64,000 bases of DNA from Candidatus Didemnitutus sp. (GCA_019634575.1 JAHCAY010000003.1:124001-188000), one strand, 5' to 3'. Positions 43,106 to 51,957 are shown, counted from the stretch's first letter. The notes: a model not told the origin generated them from the sequence alone. A program made the numbers and translations.

Positions 43106-43765
43106 ATGGCGAAAAGCTACCGGCACATCATCTGGGACTGGAACGGCACGTTGCTCGACGATTGCGACTACAGCATCGGCGTGATGAACACCCTGCTGCA
43201 GGCGCGCGGCCTGCCGCTGCTCGACCGCACGCGCTACCACGACGTCTTCGATTTCCCGGTGCAACTCTACTACTCGCGGCTCGGTTTCGATGCCGCGAAG
43301 GACAGCTTCGAGCGGCTCAGTGTCGAATTCATCACCGGCTACGACGCGCGGCGCCTCGAGTGCGCGCTCCACTCCAGCACGCGCCCGACGCTCGCCGCAA
43401 TCCAGCGCGCCGGACGCACGCAATCAGTGCTCTCCGCCTACCGCCACGAGACGCTCTGCGAGATCATCGCGCACTTCGAGCTCACCGCCCACTTTCGCGA
43501 GTTGGCCGGCCTCGATAACATCTATGCGCACAGCAAACTCGAGCTCGGGCGCCGCCAGCTCGCGCGCCTCGGCGTTCCGGCATCCGAAGTCGTGCTGATT
43601 GGCGACACCGTCCACGATGGCGAAGTCGCTCGCGAACTCGGCGTCGATTCCGTGCTCGTCGCCGCCGGCCATCACTCGGCCGCGAAACTGCGCCGCCACC
43701 ACGACCGCGTCGTCGAGACCCTGGCCGAGCTGAGCGATGTGCCCGGACTCGAATTCCTCCGCTAA
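43106..43765 (+). CDS. HAD-family phosphatase (phosphoglycolate phosphatase-like)
   Basis: A 219-residue HAD hydrolase. Motif I is IIWDWNGTLLDD (two catalytic aspartates, ~9-20), motif II is the serine/threonine near QSVLSAYRHE, the lysine is in AHSKLELGRRQL and motif III is VVLIGDTVHDGEVA. An alpha-helical C1-type cap spans ~20-95, as in phosphoglycolate phosphatases (Gph) and beta-phosphoglucomutases. The WNGT rather than the usual DGT after motif I is a mild oddity. It is transcribed alone, divergently from truA; no downstream partner suggests a substrate. Confidence 0.88.
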   Translation: MAKSYRHIIWDWNGTLLDDCDYSIGVMNTLLQARGLPLLDRTRYHDVFDFPVQLYYSRLGFDAAKDSFERLSVEFITGYDARRLECALHSSTRPTLAAIQRAGRTQSVLSAYRHETLCEIIAHFELTAHFRELAGLDNIYAHSKLELGRRQLARLGVPASEVVLIGDTVHDGEVARELGVDSVLVAAGHHSAAKLRRHHDRVVETLAELSDVPGLEFLR

Positions 43766-43780
43766 AACCTCCGCGCCCGC

Positions 43781-44209
43781 TCAGACCGGCGGCGCGAGCG
43801 GCGGGTTCTTCTGATCGAGAAAGTCCTGCAAAATGATCGCCGCCGCGCGCGAGTCGATCAACCCGCTGTCGCGCACGCCGCGCCGATCCTTTTTCTTGAT
43901 CGACGACTCAGCCGCGTAACTGGTCAGCGTCTCGTCCACGAGGTGGACCGGCAGCGCGAAGCGCGCCTTCAGCTCGGCGACGAAAGCGTCCACTTCCTTC
44001 GCCTTGAAGCCGATCGAGCCGTCCATGTTGTAAGGATATCCAACCACGAGGTCCGTGATGCGTCGCGCCTTGATCGCCGCGCCGAGCTTGGCCCAGCGCG
44101 CGTCGCCCGCCGGCTCGATCACCGCCGGCAACGGCGTCGCGACGCCAATCTCGTCGCCGTGGGCGAGTCCGATCCGCTTCGCGCCGTAATCGATGCCGAG
44201 GCAACGCAT
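43781..44209 (-). CDS. ruvX: Holliday junction resolvase-like protein RuvX/YqgF
   Basis: A 142-residue RNase H-fold protein, the family size. It begins CLGIDYGAKRIGLA with the first catalytic Asp, then has the conserved VVGYPYNMDGSIG and VDETLTSYAAE (Glu/second acidic) and ends with DSRAAAIILQDFL carrying the last Asp. It acts in 16S rRNA 5'-end maturation in E. coli and is also proposed as a resolvase. I chose the ATG at 44209 over an upstream ATG since the conserved domain starts there. A 30-base inverted repeat lies immediately upstream. Confidence 0.92.
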   Translation of the reverse strand: MRCLGIDYGAKRIGLAHGDEIGVATPLPAVIEPAGDARWAKLGAAIKARRITDLVVGYPYNMDGSIGFKAKEVDAFVAELKARFALPVHLVDETLTSYAAESSIKKKDRRGVRDSGLIDSRAAAIILQDFLDQKNPPLAPPV

Positions 44210-44222
44210 GAGATCAGAGCCC

Positions 44223-44311
44223 AACCACGAATGGACACGAATGAACACGAATTATCGATCCAGCCCACGCCACAGCCCTGTATTCGTGTCCATTGGTGTT
44301 CATTCGTGGTT
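44223..44311. repeat. Imperfect 30-bp inverted repeat with 10-bp periodic arms
   Basis: The arm at 44223-44252 and the arm at 44282-44311 are inverted copies matching at 27 of 30 positions. Each arm is itself a near-tandem run of the 10-mer ACGAATGRAC. The element occupies almost all of the gap between manC and ruvX and is far richer in A/T than its surroundings. It could form a large cruciform or RNA hairpin, and it looks like an intergenic repeat family or miniature element. Confidence 0.75.
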
Positions 44312-44316
44312 TCAGC

Positions 44317-45402
44317 TCAGAGGAACTTCTTCTTCTCGGCGTCAGCCTCGAGTCGCTTGAGGAGCGCCTTGATCTCCTGCGCCTTGTCCTTCGGGCAAAC
44401 CAGCGTCGCATCGCCGGTGCTGACAACGATCAACTCACTCGCCCCGACGACCGCGGTGAGATGACCGTCGCGCGACACGACGATGTTACCCGAGCCGTCT
44501 TCGACGACCGCGAGCCCGCGCAGCACGTTGCCGGCGGCGTCCTTCGGAAAATGATTCGCCACGGCCGGCCAGGCGCCGACGTCGTCCCAATCGAACGTCG
44601 CGGGCACGACGACGACATTGGTCGATTTTTCCATCAGTGCGTAGTCGACGGAAATCTTCTTCAGGCTCGGATATCCAGCCGCGAGTGCTGCTGCCCAGCC
44701 GCCCTTCGCCGCCGCCTGCTCCATCACGGCAAGGCCGGCGTGCAACTCCGGCGCGTGAGCCTTTAATCCCGCTTCGACGACCGGCACGCGCCAGACGAAC
44801 ATGCCGGCGTTCCAGAAATACCGTCCCGACGAAACGTAGCCCTGCGCGGTCGCGAGGTCGGGTTTCTCGACGAAGCGTTTCACCGCCATGACATCGCGCC
44901 CAACCACGCTCTTCCACGGGCCCGCCTGTTCGATGTAGCCGAAGCCCGTCGCGGGCTCGGTCGGCTTGATCCCGAGCGTCACGAGCACGTCGGCGCTCTC
45001 CGCCGCCGCGAAGGCGATATTGAGCAAAGCCTGGTATTCGCGCACATCGTGAATGACGTGGTCCGCCGGCAACATCGCAAACGCCGCCTGCGGGTCGCGC
45101 TGCTTCACCAGCAGCGCCGCGAGCCCGGTCGCGGCGGCGGTGTCGCGGCCCATCGGCTCGGCGACGAGGTTCTCCGCGGGCAACTGCGGGCACGCCGCGC
45201 GCACGCCGTCCAGCTGCGCCTGCGTGGTGATGACGAAGATGTTTTCCTTCGGTGCGACCCCGAGCACGCGATCGACCGTCTGGGTGAGCATCGGGGTCTC
45301 GCCGACGATGGGCAGCAAGTGTTTCGGAGTGGAGTGTCGGCTGGCGGGCCAGAAGCGCTCACCGCGGCCACCGGCCATGATCACGACGTAACGGGCGGGC
45401 AT
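44317..45402 (-). CDS. manC: Mannose-1-phosphate guanylyltransferase (ManC-type, short form)
   Basis: A 361-residue nucleotidyltransferase making GDP-mannose from mannose 1-phosphate and GTP. It has the pyrophosphorylase motif MAGGRGERFWPASRHSTPKH (~8-27), VAEPMGRDTAAATG, LPADHVI, GFGYIEQ, the signature FVEKPD and FWNAGMFVW; the C-terminal half shows FDWDDVGAWPAV. It lacks the fused isomerase domain of long ManC/AlgA proteins. I chose the ATG at 45402 because it begins the conserved N-terminus. It is divergent from the rhodanese gene and precedes ruvX. Confidence 0.93.
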   Translation of the reverse strand: MPARYVVIMAGGRGERFWPASRHSTPKHLLPIVGETPMLTQTVDRVLGVAPKENIFVITTQAQLDGVRAACPQLPAENLVAEPMGRDTAAATGLAALLVKQRDPQAAFAMLPADHVIHDVREYQALLNIAFAAAESADVLVTLGIKPTEPATGFGYIEQAGPWKSVVGRDVMAVKRFVEKPDLATAQGYVSSGRYFWNAGMFVWRVPVVEAGLKAHAPELHAGLAVMEQAAAKGGWAAALAAGYPSLKKISVDYALMEKSTNVVVVPATFDWDDVGAWPAVANHFPKDAAGNVLRGLAVVEDGSGNIVVSRDGHLTAVVGASELIVVSTGDATLVCPKDKAQEIKALLKRLEADAEKKKFL

Positions 45403-45491
45403 AGGATTGTCCCAAGATTCCGCGCCATGCGGCTCCGTCAACGGCGAACTGGATTTGCTTTTGCCGCACGATCACGCAGTTTCGCCGCCCC

Positions 45492-45812
45492 ATGTCGTTT
45501 CCGCTCGAAACCGATGTCGCCACCGCCGCCCGGCTGTTTGCCGGCGGCACGCTGCTGGTCGACGTTCGTGAACCCAACGAGGTCGCCGCCGTCCATCTCC
45601 CTGGCAGCAAGCACATCTCGATTCGCGAGATCCCGGCGCGCGCGGCTGAAATCCCGCAGGATCGCCAGGTGCTGATCCTCTGTCACCACGGCGGCCGCAG
45701 CGCGCGCGTGACGCAGTTTCTGCGCGCCTCGGGCTGGGAGAACGTCACCAACGTCGCCGGCGGCATCGACGCCTGGGCCCGGCAGGTCGACCCGACGCTC
45801 CGCCGCTACTGA
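45492..45812 (+). CDS. Rhodanese-domain protein
   Basis: A 106-residue single-domain rhodanese. It has LLVDVREPNEVAAVHLPGS (~21-39) and the active-site loop LCHHGGRSARV with nucleophile C64, ending with NVAGGIDAWAR. Such proteins accept or deliver persulfide sulfur; the small size fits GlpE/PspE-type cytoplasmic sulfurtransferases. It is transcribed alone between the divergent manC and the 32-residue basic-protein gene, giving no partner hint. Confidence 0.9.
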   Translation: MSFPLETDVATAARLFAGGTLLVDVREPNEVAAVHLPGSKHISIREIPARAAEIPQDRQVLILCHHGGRSARVTQFLRASGWENVTNVAGGIDAWARQVDPTLRRY

Positions 45813-45825
45813 GCCGCCGCCGGGC

Positions 45826-45854
45826 TTGACTCGCGCCGCGCAATCCGGACAAAT
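45826..45854 (+). promoter_or_regulatory. Possible sigma-70-like promoter for the 32-residue basic protein
   Basis: TTGACT (45826-45831) and ACAAAT (45849-45854) are 17 bases apart, which would give a leader of about 19 bases before the ATG at 45880. The -35 element is good but the -10 matches the TATAAT consensus at only three positions. Confidence 0.35.
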
Positions 45855-45879
45855 CCCCGCTCACTCATCACTCAACACC

Positions 45880-45978
45880 ATGGGCAAACAATACAACAAG
45901 GTCATCAAAAAGAAACGCCGCGTCGCTTACATGAAGCGCAAGAACGCCGCCAACAAGGCGAAGGCTAAGAAGAAGTAA
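45880..45978 (+). CDS. Very small, highly basic protein (32 residues)
   Basis: The frame reads MGKQYNKVIKKKRRVAYMKR and ends with four lysine-rich residues after AKA; 15 of 32 residues are Lys or Arg. It has its own stop, a possible promoter and clean intergenic flanks, and its reading frame is not an antisense shadow. Such tiny lysine-rich proteins are usually rRNA- or nucleoid-binding; similarity to ribosome-associated small proteins is suggestive only. It lies 54 bases upstream of rimO on the same strand, and RimO modifies ribosomal protein S12, which strengthens a ribosomal link. Confidence 0.7.
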   Translation: MGKQYNKVIKKKRRVAYMKRKNAANKAKAKKK

Positions 45979-46032
45979 CCCGGCGCACAACGCCCACCCT
46001 TTCGCGCCCGCAGCCGCGGGCGCATTTCATTT

Positions 46033-47448
46033 ATGTCGATCAAAGTCAGCCTCATCTCCCTCGGTTGCGCGAAGAACCTCGTCGATAGCGAGATCATGGT
46101 CGGCCACCTGCACCAGGCCGGCATGCAGGTCATCCCCGAGGCGGAGCAGGCCGATGTCGTGATCGTCAACACCTGCTCGTTCATCGACTCGTCCAAAGAG
46201 GAATCCATCGGCCACATCCTCGAGGTGAACCAGCAACGCGGCATGCGCAAACGCCGCAAGGAACAGAAACTGATCGTCGCCGGCTGCATGTCGCAGCGCT
46301 TCTCGAAGGACCTGAAGGGCGAACTCCACGAAGTCGACGCCTTCATCGGCCTCGATCAAGTCACCAAGGTCGCGCCGATCATCGAGGAGATCTACGCGAA
46401 GGAACGCGGCAAGAAGGACCTCCCCGCCGACTACGTCGCCGGCAAGTCGACGTGGATTCCCGACTACGACACGCCGCGCTTCCGGCTCACGCCGAAACAT
46501 TTTGCCTACGTCAAGATCGCCGAGGGCTGCAACCACCCCTGCACCTTCTGCATCATCCCGCAAATCCGCGGCCGCCACCGCAGCCGCACCGTCGCGAGCG
46601 TCGTCGCCGAGGTGCGCCAGCTCGTCAAGGAAGGCGTGAAGGAGATCAACCTGATCTCCCAGGACACGACTTTCTTCGGCATGGACACGTGGGAACAGCG
46701 CCCGAATCCGCGCACGCCGGTCGACTCCTCGCGCGGCACCGCACTCACCACTCTCCTGCGCGAACTCAACGCCATCGAGGGCGACTTCTGGATTCGGCTG
46801 CTCTACACGCACCCCGCGCATTGGTCCGACGAGCTCATCAAGACCATCGCCGAGTGCCCGAAAGTCGCGCGCTACATCGACATTCCGCTCCAACACATCA
46901 GCGACCACATGCTCGGCCTGATGCAGCGCGAGACGAGCGGCGACTACATCCGCGATCTCATCCGCCGCATCCGCGCCGGCATCCCCGGCATCGCCGTGCG
47001 CACGACGTTCATCGTCGGCTTCCCCGGCGAAACCGACGCCGACGTCGACGAACTCTGCCAATTCATCCGCGAGACCAAGTTCGAGCGCCTCGGCGTCTTC
47101 CGTTACTCGCAGGAGGAAGGCACGCGCGCCGCGAAAATGGCCGAGCAGCTCCCGCCGAAGGTGAAGGAAGCCCGCTGGCACAAAGTCATGGCGCTCCAAA
47201 AGGAGATCGCCCGCGAAGTTTCCAAGAGCTACGTCGGCCGCAAACTCCGCGTGCTCGTCGAAGAGCCCGGCGTCGCCCGCGGCGAAGCCGACGCCCCCGA
47301 CATCGACGGCCGCGTCTACGTCCCGAAGAGCCTGCCCGTCGGCACGTTCGTGGACGTCACGATCAATTCGTTCCACGACTACGACCTCCTCGCCGTCGCC
47401 AAGGGCGAGGAGCCCGTCGTCTACAAAGTCGCGAAGCAGGCGCAGTAA
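46033..47448 (+). CDS. rimO: Ribosomal protein S12 methylthiotransferase RimO
   Basis: A 471-residue radical-SAM methylthiotransferase that modifies an aspartate in ribosomal protein S12. The N-terminal MTTase domain supplies C12, C48 and C85 for one iron-sulfur cluster (LGCAKN, NTCSF, AGCMSQR). The radical-SAM motif CxxxCxxC is C166-C170-C173 (CNHPCTFC), followed by GRHRSRTVASVVAEV and the long RimO-type LLYTHPAHWSDELI. A C-terminal TRAM-like domain (~405-471) closes the protein. Length and the LLYxHP run separate it from MiaB. Confidence 0.95.
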   Translation: MSIKVSLISLGCAKNLVDSEIMVGHLHQAGMQVIPEAEQADVVIVNTCSFIDSSKEESIGHILEVNQQRGMRKRRKEQKLIVAGCMSQRFSKDLKGELHEVDAFIGLDQVTKVAPIIEEIYAKERGKKDLPADYVAGKSTWIPDYDTPRFRLTPKHFAYVKIAEGCNHPCTFCIIPQIRGRHRSRTVASVVAEVRQLVKEGVKEINLISQDTTFFGMDTWEQRPNPRTPVDSSRGTALTTLLRELNAIEGDFWIRLLYTHPAHWSDELIKTIAECPKVARYIDIPLQHISDHMLGLMQRETSGDYIRDLIRRIRAGIPGIAVRTTFIVGFPGETDADVDELCQFIRETKFERLGVFRYSQEEGTRAAKMAEQLPPKVKEARWHKVMALQKEIAREVSKSYVGRKLRVLVEEPGVARGEADAPDIDGRVYVPKSLPVGTFVDVTINSFHDYDLLAVAKGEEPVVYKVAKQAQ

Positions 47449-47451
47449 AGC

Positions 47452-47880
47452 ATGCGTAGGGCCGCTCTTGTCGCGACGATTGTCTGCCTCGCCTTTGTCG
47501 GCTGCGACAAACGGCCGCCGGAGACCATTCGCGCCTACATCGAGCGATCCCCCATCATCGTGCTCGCCGATCCAGTTCCGGCACAAGGCGGCGTGCCGAA
47601 CTTCGTCGCTCGCGAGATCTGGCTGCACACCGCCGGTTCACCGTTCACACCCGAATTGGGCCGACCTGTGCCACTCCCGCGATCGTGGGCCGAGCACTGG
47701 GGCGCGCGCGGGCCTGTCGTGATCACGTATTCCGTCGAAGGACCACTCGCTTGGCCCAATTCGATGCGTCCAGTCGGGACGGACGGCACCATCCAAATCG
47801 GGAGCGAGCATTTCACGCCCGAGCAATTCAAACGCGAGGTGCTGAACTCCCTTGCGCAACGCAGTCGTGCGGTGCGATAG
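47452..47880 (+). CDS. Small lipoprotein of unknown function
   Basis: A 142-residue protein with a lipoprotein signal (ATIVCLAFVGCDK; the lipobox cysteine is about residue 18). The mature part is rich in Pro, Arg and aromatic residues, with no recognised domain. It starts 3 bases after rimO, so it is probably cotranscribed, and overlaps the next lipoprotein gene by 29 bases. The two lipoproteins may form a pair. Confidence 0.7.
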   Translation: MRRAALVATIVCLAFVGCDKRPPETIRAYIERSPIIVLADPVPAQGGVPNFVAREIWLHTAGSPFTPELGRPVPLPRSWAEHWGARGPVVITYSVEGPLAWPNSMRPVGTDGTIQIGSEHFTPEQFKREVLNSLAQRSRAVR

Positions 47881-48379
47881 GCTCATCTCCCTTCTCGCGG
47901 TTCTCCTCCTCGCCGGCTGCACGCCGCGCGATCCGCTCGACTGGAAAATCGACGGCCGCAACGCCAACGAGCTCCAAGGCTGGCTCGATCATACGATCGA
48001 AAAGATGCCCGCCCCTCTCGCGGACGAGTTCTCCGTCGCCGTGGTGCGTATCCGCGACACGACCCATGGCTGGACCAAGGCAAACCCCGAAGCCACGACC
48101 AACCCGCTTTGTTTGCGCCTCCACGGTCGCACCGTGCGCGACGTGCTCATCGAGGGACTCCAATTACAGGCCGATGACCTCGCCGCCCGAGTGAAAAACG
48201 ACAAAGCGAATATTCTCCGCCTCATCGAAAGCGACGCCAACACCACGCGCACCCCTGTTGCGGAGGCGCGATACCAGCGCCAACTCGAACGCTTCCGCCA
48301 CCAAGGCGAACTCAACGAACGCGCCTATGATGCCCTCGAGAAGCGCATCAGCCAGCTCCTCGCGCAGCCCCGAAACTAA
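47852..48379 (+). CDS. Small lipoprotein of unknown function, second of a pair
   Basis: A 175-residue lipoprotein with LISLLAVLLLAGCTPRD as signal and lipobox. I chose the TTG at 47852 because GAGGTG lies about 10 bases upstream; the GTG at 47867 is an alternative with no visible Shine-Dalgarno. The mature protein has a region of charged helix near its C-terminus (EARYQRQLERFRHQGELNERAY). It overlaps the preceding lipoprotein gene by 29 bases, implying coupling, and has no recognisable family. Confidence 0.65.
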   Translation: MRNAVVRCDRLISLLAVLLLAGCTPRDPLDWKIDGRNANELQGWLDHTIEKMPAPLADEFSVAVVRIRDTTHGWTKANPEATTNPLCLRLHGRTVRDVLIEGLQLQADDLAARVKNDKANILRLIESDANTTRTPVAEARYQRQLERFRHQGELNERAYDALEKRISQLLAQPRN

Positions 48380-48515
48380 AAGCAGTCCGATAGTCGCTTT
48401 TTCACCGTAGGCTGCGTGCTGGCACGCGACCATTGCTCCCTCAGGCGCGACCAAGGTTGCTGCCTACCGCTTCAGCAAGGCGCGCTTCCAGATAGTGCTC
48501 ATCGCGCGGCGCACC

Positions 48516-49982
48516 CTACCCGCGGGCCTGCTTCACGAAACCAGTGATGATGCCGTCGAACGAGCCGTTGGTGAAAAACACCACCAACTGAGGTTTCGCC
48601 GCCTGCGCGCGCGTCGCAGCGGCGAGTTTGTCGAGCAATTCGGCATTGGTCGGTGCCGTGTAGCCGCGCACGCCGTGCGCGGCCAGATGCGCGATGAGCG
48701 CGTCGTGATCGAAGCGTTCCTCCGGTTTCAGGAGGTGCGCTCGCGCGACAGGCCCGAGGTAGACGTGGTCGGCGCGCACCAACGCATCCTTGAACGCATC
48801 CAGCATCACGCGTCGACGCGACGTGTTGCTGCGCGGCTCGAATGCCGCGTGGATCGCGTGCCCAGGAAAACGCGCCCGAAAACTCGTCAGCGCCTCGCCC
48901 ACCGCGGTCGGATGGTGGCCGAAATCCTCGATCACCTTCAGCGCCGGCGTATCGAGCAACAGCTGCTGCCGGCGCTTCACGCCGCGATAGCGCGCGAGCG
49001 GAGCCAGATCGAGCGCCGCGGCCTTCGTTACGTAATACGTAATGTTCTCCGGCAGTAGTTCGCCGGGCGGGACAGCCGCGAGACTCAGTTGCGCGGCCAC
49101 GGCGGCCATCGCGGCGTTGCGCGCGTTGTAGAGGCCGGGCTGCGTCCAACGCACGTCGGCCCACTTCGCGCTCTTCCAGCTCAACGTGAAGCTCGCGCCT
49201 TCCGCCGTCTCCGTGAAGTTCGTCAGCCGCACGTCGCAATTCTCGCCGAGGCCAACGCGCACGATTCGCGTCCACGGAAAATTGCCGAGCGCGGCGAGGT
49301 TGGCATCGTCGCCGTTGACGACGATCCAGCCGTTGCGCGGCACGATGCGCGAGAGGTGGAAGAACGTGCGCTTCACGTCGCTGAGGTCGTCGAAAATATC
49401 GGCGTGATCGAATTCGAGATTGTTCATCACCGCGATGTGCGGCGCGTAGTGGATGAACTTCGAGCGCTTGTCGAAGAACGCGCTGTCGTATTCGTCGCCC
49501 TCAATCACGAACGGATCCGCCGCGCTACCGAGGTGGCTGCCCATCGGGGGATCCTGCGGCACGCCGCCGATCAGGAAACCCGGATCGCGACCGTTCTCGC
49601 GCAGGAGAAACGCGGCGATGGCTGTGGTGGTGGTTTTCCCATGCGTGCCGGCGATGACGATGTTCTTCCGCCCCTTCAGGACGAATTCCGCGAGCAGCGC
49701 CGGCAGCGACGTGAACGGTATCGCACGCGTATCGAGCAGCCACTCGACCTCCACGTTGCCGCGGCTCATCGCATTGCCGACGACCACCAGATCGGGTTTC
49801 AGTCGCTCGAGTCGCGCAGCATCGTAGCCTTCATGCAACTCGATGCCGGCCTCGGCGAGCACCGCGCTCATCGGCGGGTAGATGCCCGCATCGGCACCCA
49901 GCACCTGATGGCCGTTGGCGCGCGCGAGCAGCGCCGCGTTGCCCATCGCCGTGCCGCACACGCCCATGAAGTAGATCCGCAT
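48516..49982 (-). CDS. mpl: Murein peptide ligase Mpl (UDP-MurNAc:tripeptide ligase)
   Basis: A 488-residue Mur-ligase that rejoins recycled murein tripeptide to UDP-MurNAc. It opens with MRIYFMGVCGTAMGNAALLA; the P-loop is IVIAGTHGKTTTTAIAAFLL (~109-128), then FVIEGDEYDSAFFDKRSKF, the conserved NNLEFDHADIF and HHPTAVGEAL. EGDEYDSAFFD and PGF(LI)IGG separate Mpl from MurC. I chose the ATG at 49982, which starts the conserved Rossmann motif. It is divergent from the M2 peptidase gene. Its presence implies peptidoglycan recycling. Confidence 0.93.
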   Translation of the reverse strand: MRIYFMGVCGTAMGNAALLARANGHQVLGADAGIYPPMSAVLAEAGIELHEGYDAARLERLKPDLVVVGNAMSRGNVEVEWLLDTRAIPFTSLPALLAEFVLKGRKNIVIAGTHGKTTTTAIAAFLLRENGRDPGFLIGGVPQDPPMGSHLGSAADPFVIEGDEYDSAFFDKRSKFIHYAPHIAVMNNLEFDHADIFDDLSDVKRTFFHLSRIVPRNGWIVVNGDDANLAALGNFPWTRIVRVGLGENCDVRLTNFTETAEGASFTLSWKSAKWADVRWTQPGLYNARNAAMAAVAAQLSLAAVPPGELLPENITYYVTKAAALDLAPLARYRGVKRRQQLLLDTPALKVIEDFGHHPTAVGEALTSFRARFPGHAIHAAFEPRSNTSRRRVMLDAFKDALVRADHVYLGPVARAHLLKPEERFDHDALIAHLAAHGVRGYTAPTNAELLDKLAAATRAQAAKPQLVVFFTNGSFDGIITGFVKQARG

Positions 49983-50000
49983 GGGAGTTTTCTTGGCGTC

Positions 50001-50044
50001 GGCGGGCGGCCGTGGCCACGAAAAACTCGCCACACCGGCCCGCC
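50001..50044. repeat. Imperfect inverted repeat upstream of mpl
   Basis: GGCGGGC (50001-50007) with GCCCGCC (50038-50044) and GTGGC (50012-50016) with GCCAC (50029-50033) make a long imperfect stem. It lies in the leader of mpl and in the shared upstream region of the M2 peptidase gene. The function is unknown. Confidence 0.4.
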
Positions 50045-50169
50045 GCCCAACCAGGGCGGATTCCCATTCCGGAAACCGTGCCGCGCCGCCGCCGCGACAC
50101 GGCGTCCACGGCGGGCGCTCCGCGTTGGAATCGATTTGTGCCGTCCGCCACCCGCGCTACGTTGCCGCC

Positions 50170-51957
50170 ATGCTTCGCTCATACCTCGTGCTCAGTCTGG
50201 CCGCGCTTTTCGCCTCCGCGCCGATCGCCCGCGCCGACACCAACGCGACGCAGGAACGTGCCGACCGTTTCCTCGCGCTCGTCAACGCGTCCTATCAGGC
50301 GCTCTACACCGTCGAAAGCAACGCGCAGTGGGACGCCTCGACCGACGTCTCGCCGGTGCATGACGCCGCTTCGGAAGTGGCCGGCAAGGCGCGCGCCGCG
50401 TTCATGGGCAATCCCGCCCTGATCAAGGAAACCCGCGCGCTCCTGCTCGCGCGCAAGGACCTCGACGAACTCACCGTGCGCCAGCTCGAGCGCCTACTCC
50501 TGCTCTCCGCCGAAGGCCCGATGACGAATCCCGATCTCACGCGCGCGCGCATCGCCGCCGAGACGGCGCAGGCGTCCACGTTGAACGGCTTCGAATTCAA
50601 GCTGCACGGAAAACCGATCTCGGTGAACGAAATCGACAACCTCCTCCAAAGCAGCACCGACCTCGCCGAGCGCCAGGCCGTCTGGGAAGCCTCGAAGGAA
50701 TCCGGCCAGGCGTTGAAGCCCGGCCTCGTCAAGCTCCGCGACCTGCGTAACGGCGTCGCCCGCGAGCTCGGCTTCAACGACTACTTCGCGCTCCAGGTCG
50801 CCGGCTACGGCATGTCGACCGACGAGATGGTGAAGCTGAACGAAGATTTCATGCGCGTGCTGCGCCCGCTCTACCTCCAGTTGCACACATGGGTGAAATA
50901 CAAGCTCGCCGAGAAGTATCACCAACCCGTGCCGAAGCGCATCCCGGCGCACTGGATCAACAACCGCTGGGCGCAGGAATGGGACGGCATGGTCGAGGCC
51001 GCGAACCTCGAGCCGTATTTCAAGGACCGCACGCCCGAGTGGGTCGCGAAATCCTCCGAGCAATTCTACGTCGGCCTCGGTTTCCCAAAGCTGCCTGAGA
51101 GCTTCTGGAAAAAGTCCGACCTCTACCCCGTCGCCGCCGGCAGCGCGCGCAAGAAGAACACCCACGCCTCCGCCTGGCACGTCGACCTCGAGAACGACCT
51201 CCGCTCGCTCCAGAGCATCGAGGCCAATCCGTGGTGGTTCACGACCAATCACCACGAGTTCGGGCACATCTACTATTTCATGGCCTACACGCGCCCCGAG
51301 GTTCCGGCGCTGCTCCGCAACGGCGCGAACCCGGCCTTCCATGAAGGCTTCGGCGAACTGACCGCCCTCGCCGCCTCGCAGGTGCCCTACCTGAAATCGC
51401 TCGGCGTGCTGCCGGCTGACTTCAAGGCCGACGAAAACGCCTTCCTCCTCAACAACGCCCTCTCCCCCGGCGTGCCGTTCATCTTCTGGGCCTCCGGCGT
51501 CATGACGCACTGGGAAGCCGACATCTACGCGCGCAACCTGCCCGAGTCGGAGTGGAACAAACGTTGGTGGCAATACGTCCGCGACTTCCAGGGCGTCGAG
51601 CCTCCGACCGAGCGCGGCGAGGAGTGGTGCGACGCCGCGACGAAGACTCACATCAACGACACGCCCGCCTACTACTACAGCTACGCCATCGCGCAGGTCT
51701 TCAAGTTCCAGCTCCACGACTACATCGCCAAACACATCCTTCATCAGCCTCCGCAGTCCTGCAATTACGCCGGCAACAAGCAGGTCGGCGACTTCCTCCG
51801 CACGATCATGGCCAAGGGCCAGACGGAAGATTGGCGCAAGGTGCTCAAGGACGCCACCGGCGAGGAACTCTCGACCCGCGCGATGGTGGAATACTACGCC
51901 CCGCTCCTGCAGTGGCTCGAGGAGCAGAACAAAGGCCGCCAAATCGGCTGGGATTGA
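50170..51957 (+). CDS. M2-family peptidyl-dipeptidase (angiotensin-converting-enzyme-like)
   Basis: A 595-residue zinc peptidase of the ACE (M2) family with a signal peptide (MLRSYLVLSLAALFASAPIARA). The zinc motif HExxH is HHEFGHIYYFM, and the downstream third ligand is the Glu in FHEGFGELTALA. PAHWINNRWAQEWDG, SLQSIEANPWWFTTNH and the C-terminal ETPAYYYSYAIAQ-like DTPAYYYSYAIAQVFKFQL are classic. It removes C-terminal dipeptides from oligopeptides, presumably in the periplasm. I chose the ATG at 50170 as it begins the signal peptide. A hairpin terminator follows the stop by about 40 bases. Confidence 0.95.
   Translation: MLRSYLVLSLAALFASAPIARADTNATQERADRFLALVNASYQALYTVESNAQWDASTDVSPVHDAASEVAGKARAAFMGNPALIKETRALLLARKDLDELTVRQLERLLLLSAEGPMTNPDLTRARIAAETAQASTLNGFEFKLHGKPISVNEIDNLLQSSTDLAERQAVWEASKESGQALKPGLVKLRDLRNGVARELGFNDYFALQVAGYGMSTDEMVKLNEDFMRVLRPLYLQLHTWVKYKLAEKYHQPVPKRIPAHWINNRWAQEWDGMVEAANLEPYFKDRTPEWVAKSSEQFYVGLGFPKLPESFWKKSDLYPVAAGSARKKNTHASAWHVDLENDLRSLQSIEANPWWFTTNHHEFGHIYYFMAYTRPEVPALLRNGANPAFHEGFGELTALAASQVPYLKSLGVLPADFKADENAFLLNNALSPGVPFIFWASGVMTHWEADIYARNLPESEWNKRWWQYVRDFQGVEPPTERGEEWCDAATKTHINDTPAYYYSYAIAQVFKFQLHDYIAKHILHQPPQSCNYAGNKQVGDFLRTIMAKGQTEDWRKVLKDATGEELSTRAMVEYYAPLLQWLEEQNKGRQIGWD

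Noticed and set aside
44223..44311. CRISPR-like array
   Set aside because: The periodicity is 10 bases with no spacers; it is a degenerate tandem within an inverted repeat.
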